Shown here piece after piece: positions 13,071 to 14,158 of a stretch of DNA of 14,158 nt. The translations under genes and the position numbers were made by a program. The DNA comes from a bacterium (GTDB lineage Bacteria; Oederibacteriota; Muellerivitia; Muellerivitales; Muellerivitaceae), in the NCBI GenBank assembly GCA_025980505.1, contig JAICXI010000008.1, forward strand, positions 1 to 14,158. The letters are read 5' to 3'. Positions within the stretch are counted from its first letter, which is position 1; each line of letters opens with the position of its first letter. The notes beneath the pieces were generated by a model, which saw nothing but the letters and a program-made list of their open reading frames with translations, was not told where the DNA came from and did no database searches.

Positions 13071-14158
13071 CTACCGGCTTAACAACCCCGGCAGCCAGGT
13101 GGTGAGGGAAGGAACGAAAGTGATCAGGAAGACCATGGCGTAAAGGATGAGCAGCATGGGCAGGACGGCCCGGTAAACTTCCACCATGGGCCTTTTGAAG
13201 CGGTAGGAGGAAAGGAAGAGGTTCAAGCCCAGGGGCGGGGTCAGGAAGCCCAGCTCCATGTTGGCCAGGAAGATGATGCCCATATGCACGGGGTCCACGT
13301 TGAAGGCCTGGGCCATGGGAATCAGGAGGGGCACCACCACCACGATGGCCGCGAAGATCTCCAGCAAGCCCCCCACGAAAAGCAGCAGCACGTTGATGAT
13401 CAGGAGGAAGAGCCATTGGGAATGAACGGTGGCGCTTACCCAGCCGGCCAGCCGGGCCGGCACCTGGGCGTCCACCATGTCGTTGGTGAAGCCCAAGGAA
13501 ACGCCCAGGATCAAAAGGACCCCGCCCACCAGGATTCCGCATTCGGTGATGACCGAGGGAATCTGCCGGATTTTCAAGTCCCTGTAAATGACCACCTCGA
13601 CGAGGAAGGCGTAAAGGGCGGTCAGGGCGGCGGACTCCACCAAAGTGACCTTGACCACGAACAAGAAGAGGAAAACCACCAGGGGAAGGGCCAGTTCCCA
13701 TTTGGCGCCCCAGATCGAATCCAGGGCTTCCTTGAACCGGAAGGGATGCTTGGCCGCCTGTTCCTTGGAGCCGTTCCAAACGCCCCAGATGGCCGTCATG
13801 ACCACCAAGAGAAACCCCGGCAACAGCCCCCCCAGGAACAACTTGTCGATGGCGGTGTGGGAAACGACGCCGTAAAGAATGACCGGAAGGGAGGGGGGGA
13901 AGAGCAGGCCGAGGGACCCCGCCGAAGTGAGCAGGCCCAGGGAATTCCGGGGGGTGTATTTTTCCGCGATCAGGATGGGCATCAGGAGCCCGCCCAGGGC
14001 CAGGATGGTCACGCCCGAGCCGCCCGTAAAGGATGTGAAAAAGGCGCAAACCAGGCAAGTCACGATGGCCGGGCCCCCCTTCATGGAACCGAAAAGGGCC
14101 TGGAAGACGCGAAGCAGCCGTTGGGAAGCCCCTCCCTCGGCCAGGAAGTAGCCGGTCA
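13071..14158 (-). CDS. TRAP transporter large permease subunit (DctM-like), partial
   Basis: Inner-membrane permease of a tripartite periplasmic transporter that moves small organic acids using an ion gradient. Only the C-terminal part is present; the reading frame continues past 14158, and the start lies outside the window. Beginning at the edge it reads TGYFLAEGGASQRLLRVFQA, then STFTGGSG-type loops (FFTSFTGGSGVTILALGG), LLFPPSLPVILYGVV, many membrane segments, FTNDMVDAQVPARLAG, LEIFAAIVVVVPLLIPMA, and the family end MELGFLTPPLGLNLF. The usual GGIFTPTE motif of DctM is replaced by VVKVTLVESAAL. It ends in TAG. The pncB gene lies 98 nt downstream on the same strand. Its small and periplasmic partners, and its substrate, are not visible. 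Confidence 0.9.
   Translation of the reverse strand, partial: TGYFLAEGGASQRLLRVFQALFGSMKGGPAIVTCLVCAFFTSFTGGSGVTILALGGLLMPILIAEKYTPRNSLGLLTSAGSLGLLFPPSLPVILYGVVSHTAIDKLFLGGLLPGFLLVVMTAIWGVWNGSKEQAAKHPFRFKEALDSIWGAKWELALPLVVFLFLFVVKVTLVESAALTALYAFLVEVVIYRDLKIRQIPSVITECGILVGGVLLILGVSLGFTNDMVDAQVPARLAGWVSATVHSQWLFLLIINVLLLFVGGLLEIFAAIVVVVPLLIPMAQAFNVDPVHMGIIFLANMELGFLTPPLGLNLFLSSYRFKRPMVEVYRAVLPMLLILYAMVFLITFVPSLTTWLPGLLSR

Noticed and set aside
12973..14058. N-terminal extension of pncB through the TRAP gene region
   Set aside because: The open frame is a GC-rich shadow of the TRAP permease, low in complexity (Pro/Gly/His/Arg-rich), while the TRAP frame shows clear family motifs.
1..14158. CRISPR arrays, tRNA, rRNA, intact insertion sequences
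   Set aside because: No regularly spaced direct repeats, no cloverleaf or rRNA signatures, and no transposase with terminal repeats were seen on reading.

Overview
The window looks like chromosomal DNA from a GC-rich (about 60%) Gram-negative bacterium. Supporting signs are an outer-membrane-barrel protein ending in Phe, a Pro/Thr-rich lipoprotein remnant, signal-peptide proteins, a TRAP permease and an SsuABC-type importer. No rRNA, tRNA, CRISPR array, phage or intact transposon is visible. I cannot place the phylum from this sequence; the mix of small conserved zinc-ribbon proteins and a Thr/Pro-rich lipoprotein linker suggests an uncultivated, metagenome-type lineage.

Layout. 34-1252: a TPR plus outer-membrane-barrel protein and a small membrane-anchored protein. 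1253-3329: a decay zone. It holds a plus-strand lipoprotein pseudogene (two in-frame TAG codons and a frameshift, locally AT-rich) and a minus-strand pseudogene whose coding signal hops between frames. The two converge on one bidirectional terminator. 3330-5027: four small conserved genes (two zinc-ribbon-like proteins, a PilZ-like protein and a 59-residue protein). 5200-6084: lipA, lipoyl synthase. 6140-9153: an ABC importer of the sulfonate/nitrate/taurine class (permease, ATPase, periplasmic binding protein). Its last gene overlaps a small protein that looks like a catalytically dead, truncated REP-associated (Y1/HUH) transposase. 9296-10358: a metal-sensing operon with a MerR-type operator/promoter, a MerR regulator carrying the mercury/lead-type cysteine triad, a CopZ N-domain-like Fe-S metallochaperone and a terminator. 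10493-10912: a small secreted Cys-containing protein with a strong terminator. 10922-12972 (minus): pncB and pncA, the nicotinamide-to-NAD salvage pair. 13071-14158 (minus): a TRAP large permease subunit that runs off the window.

How the genes work together. PncA deamidates nicotinamide to nicotinate, and PncB converts that to nicotinate mononucleotide. The ABC genes form one transporter whose substrate cannot be read from sequence. The MerR regulator probably controls its own operon, including the metallochaperone.

The most unusual points are the HUH-less transposase-like protein coupled to the ABC binding protein, the MerR/Fe-S metallochaperone pair without any mer genes, the multi-lesion pseudogenes, and two genes (pncB and the ABC permease) whose -10 elements sit 5-6 nt from the start codon, suggesting leaderless mRNAs.
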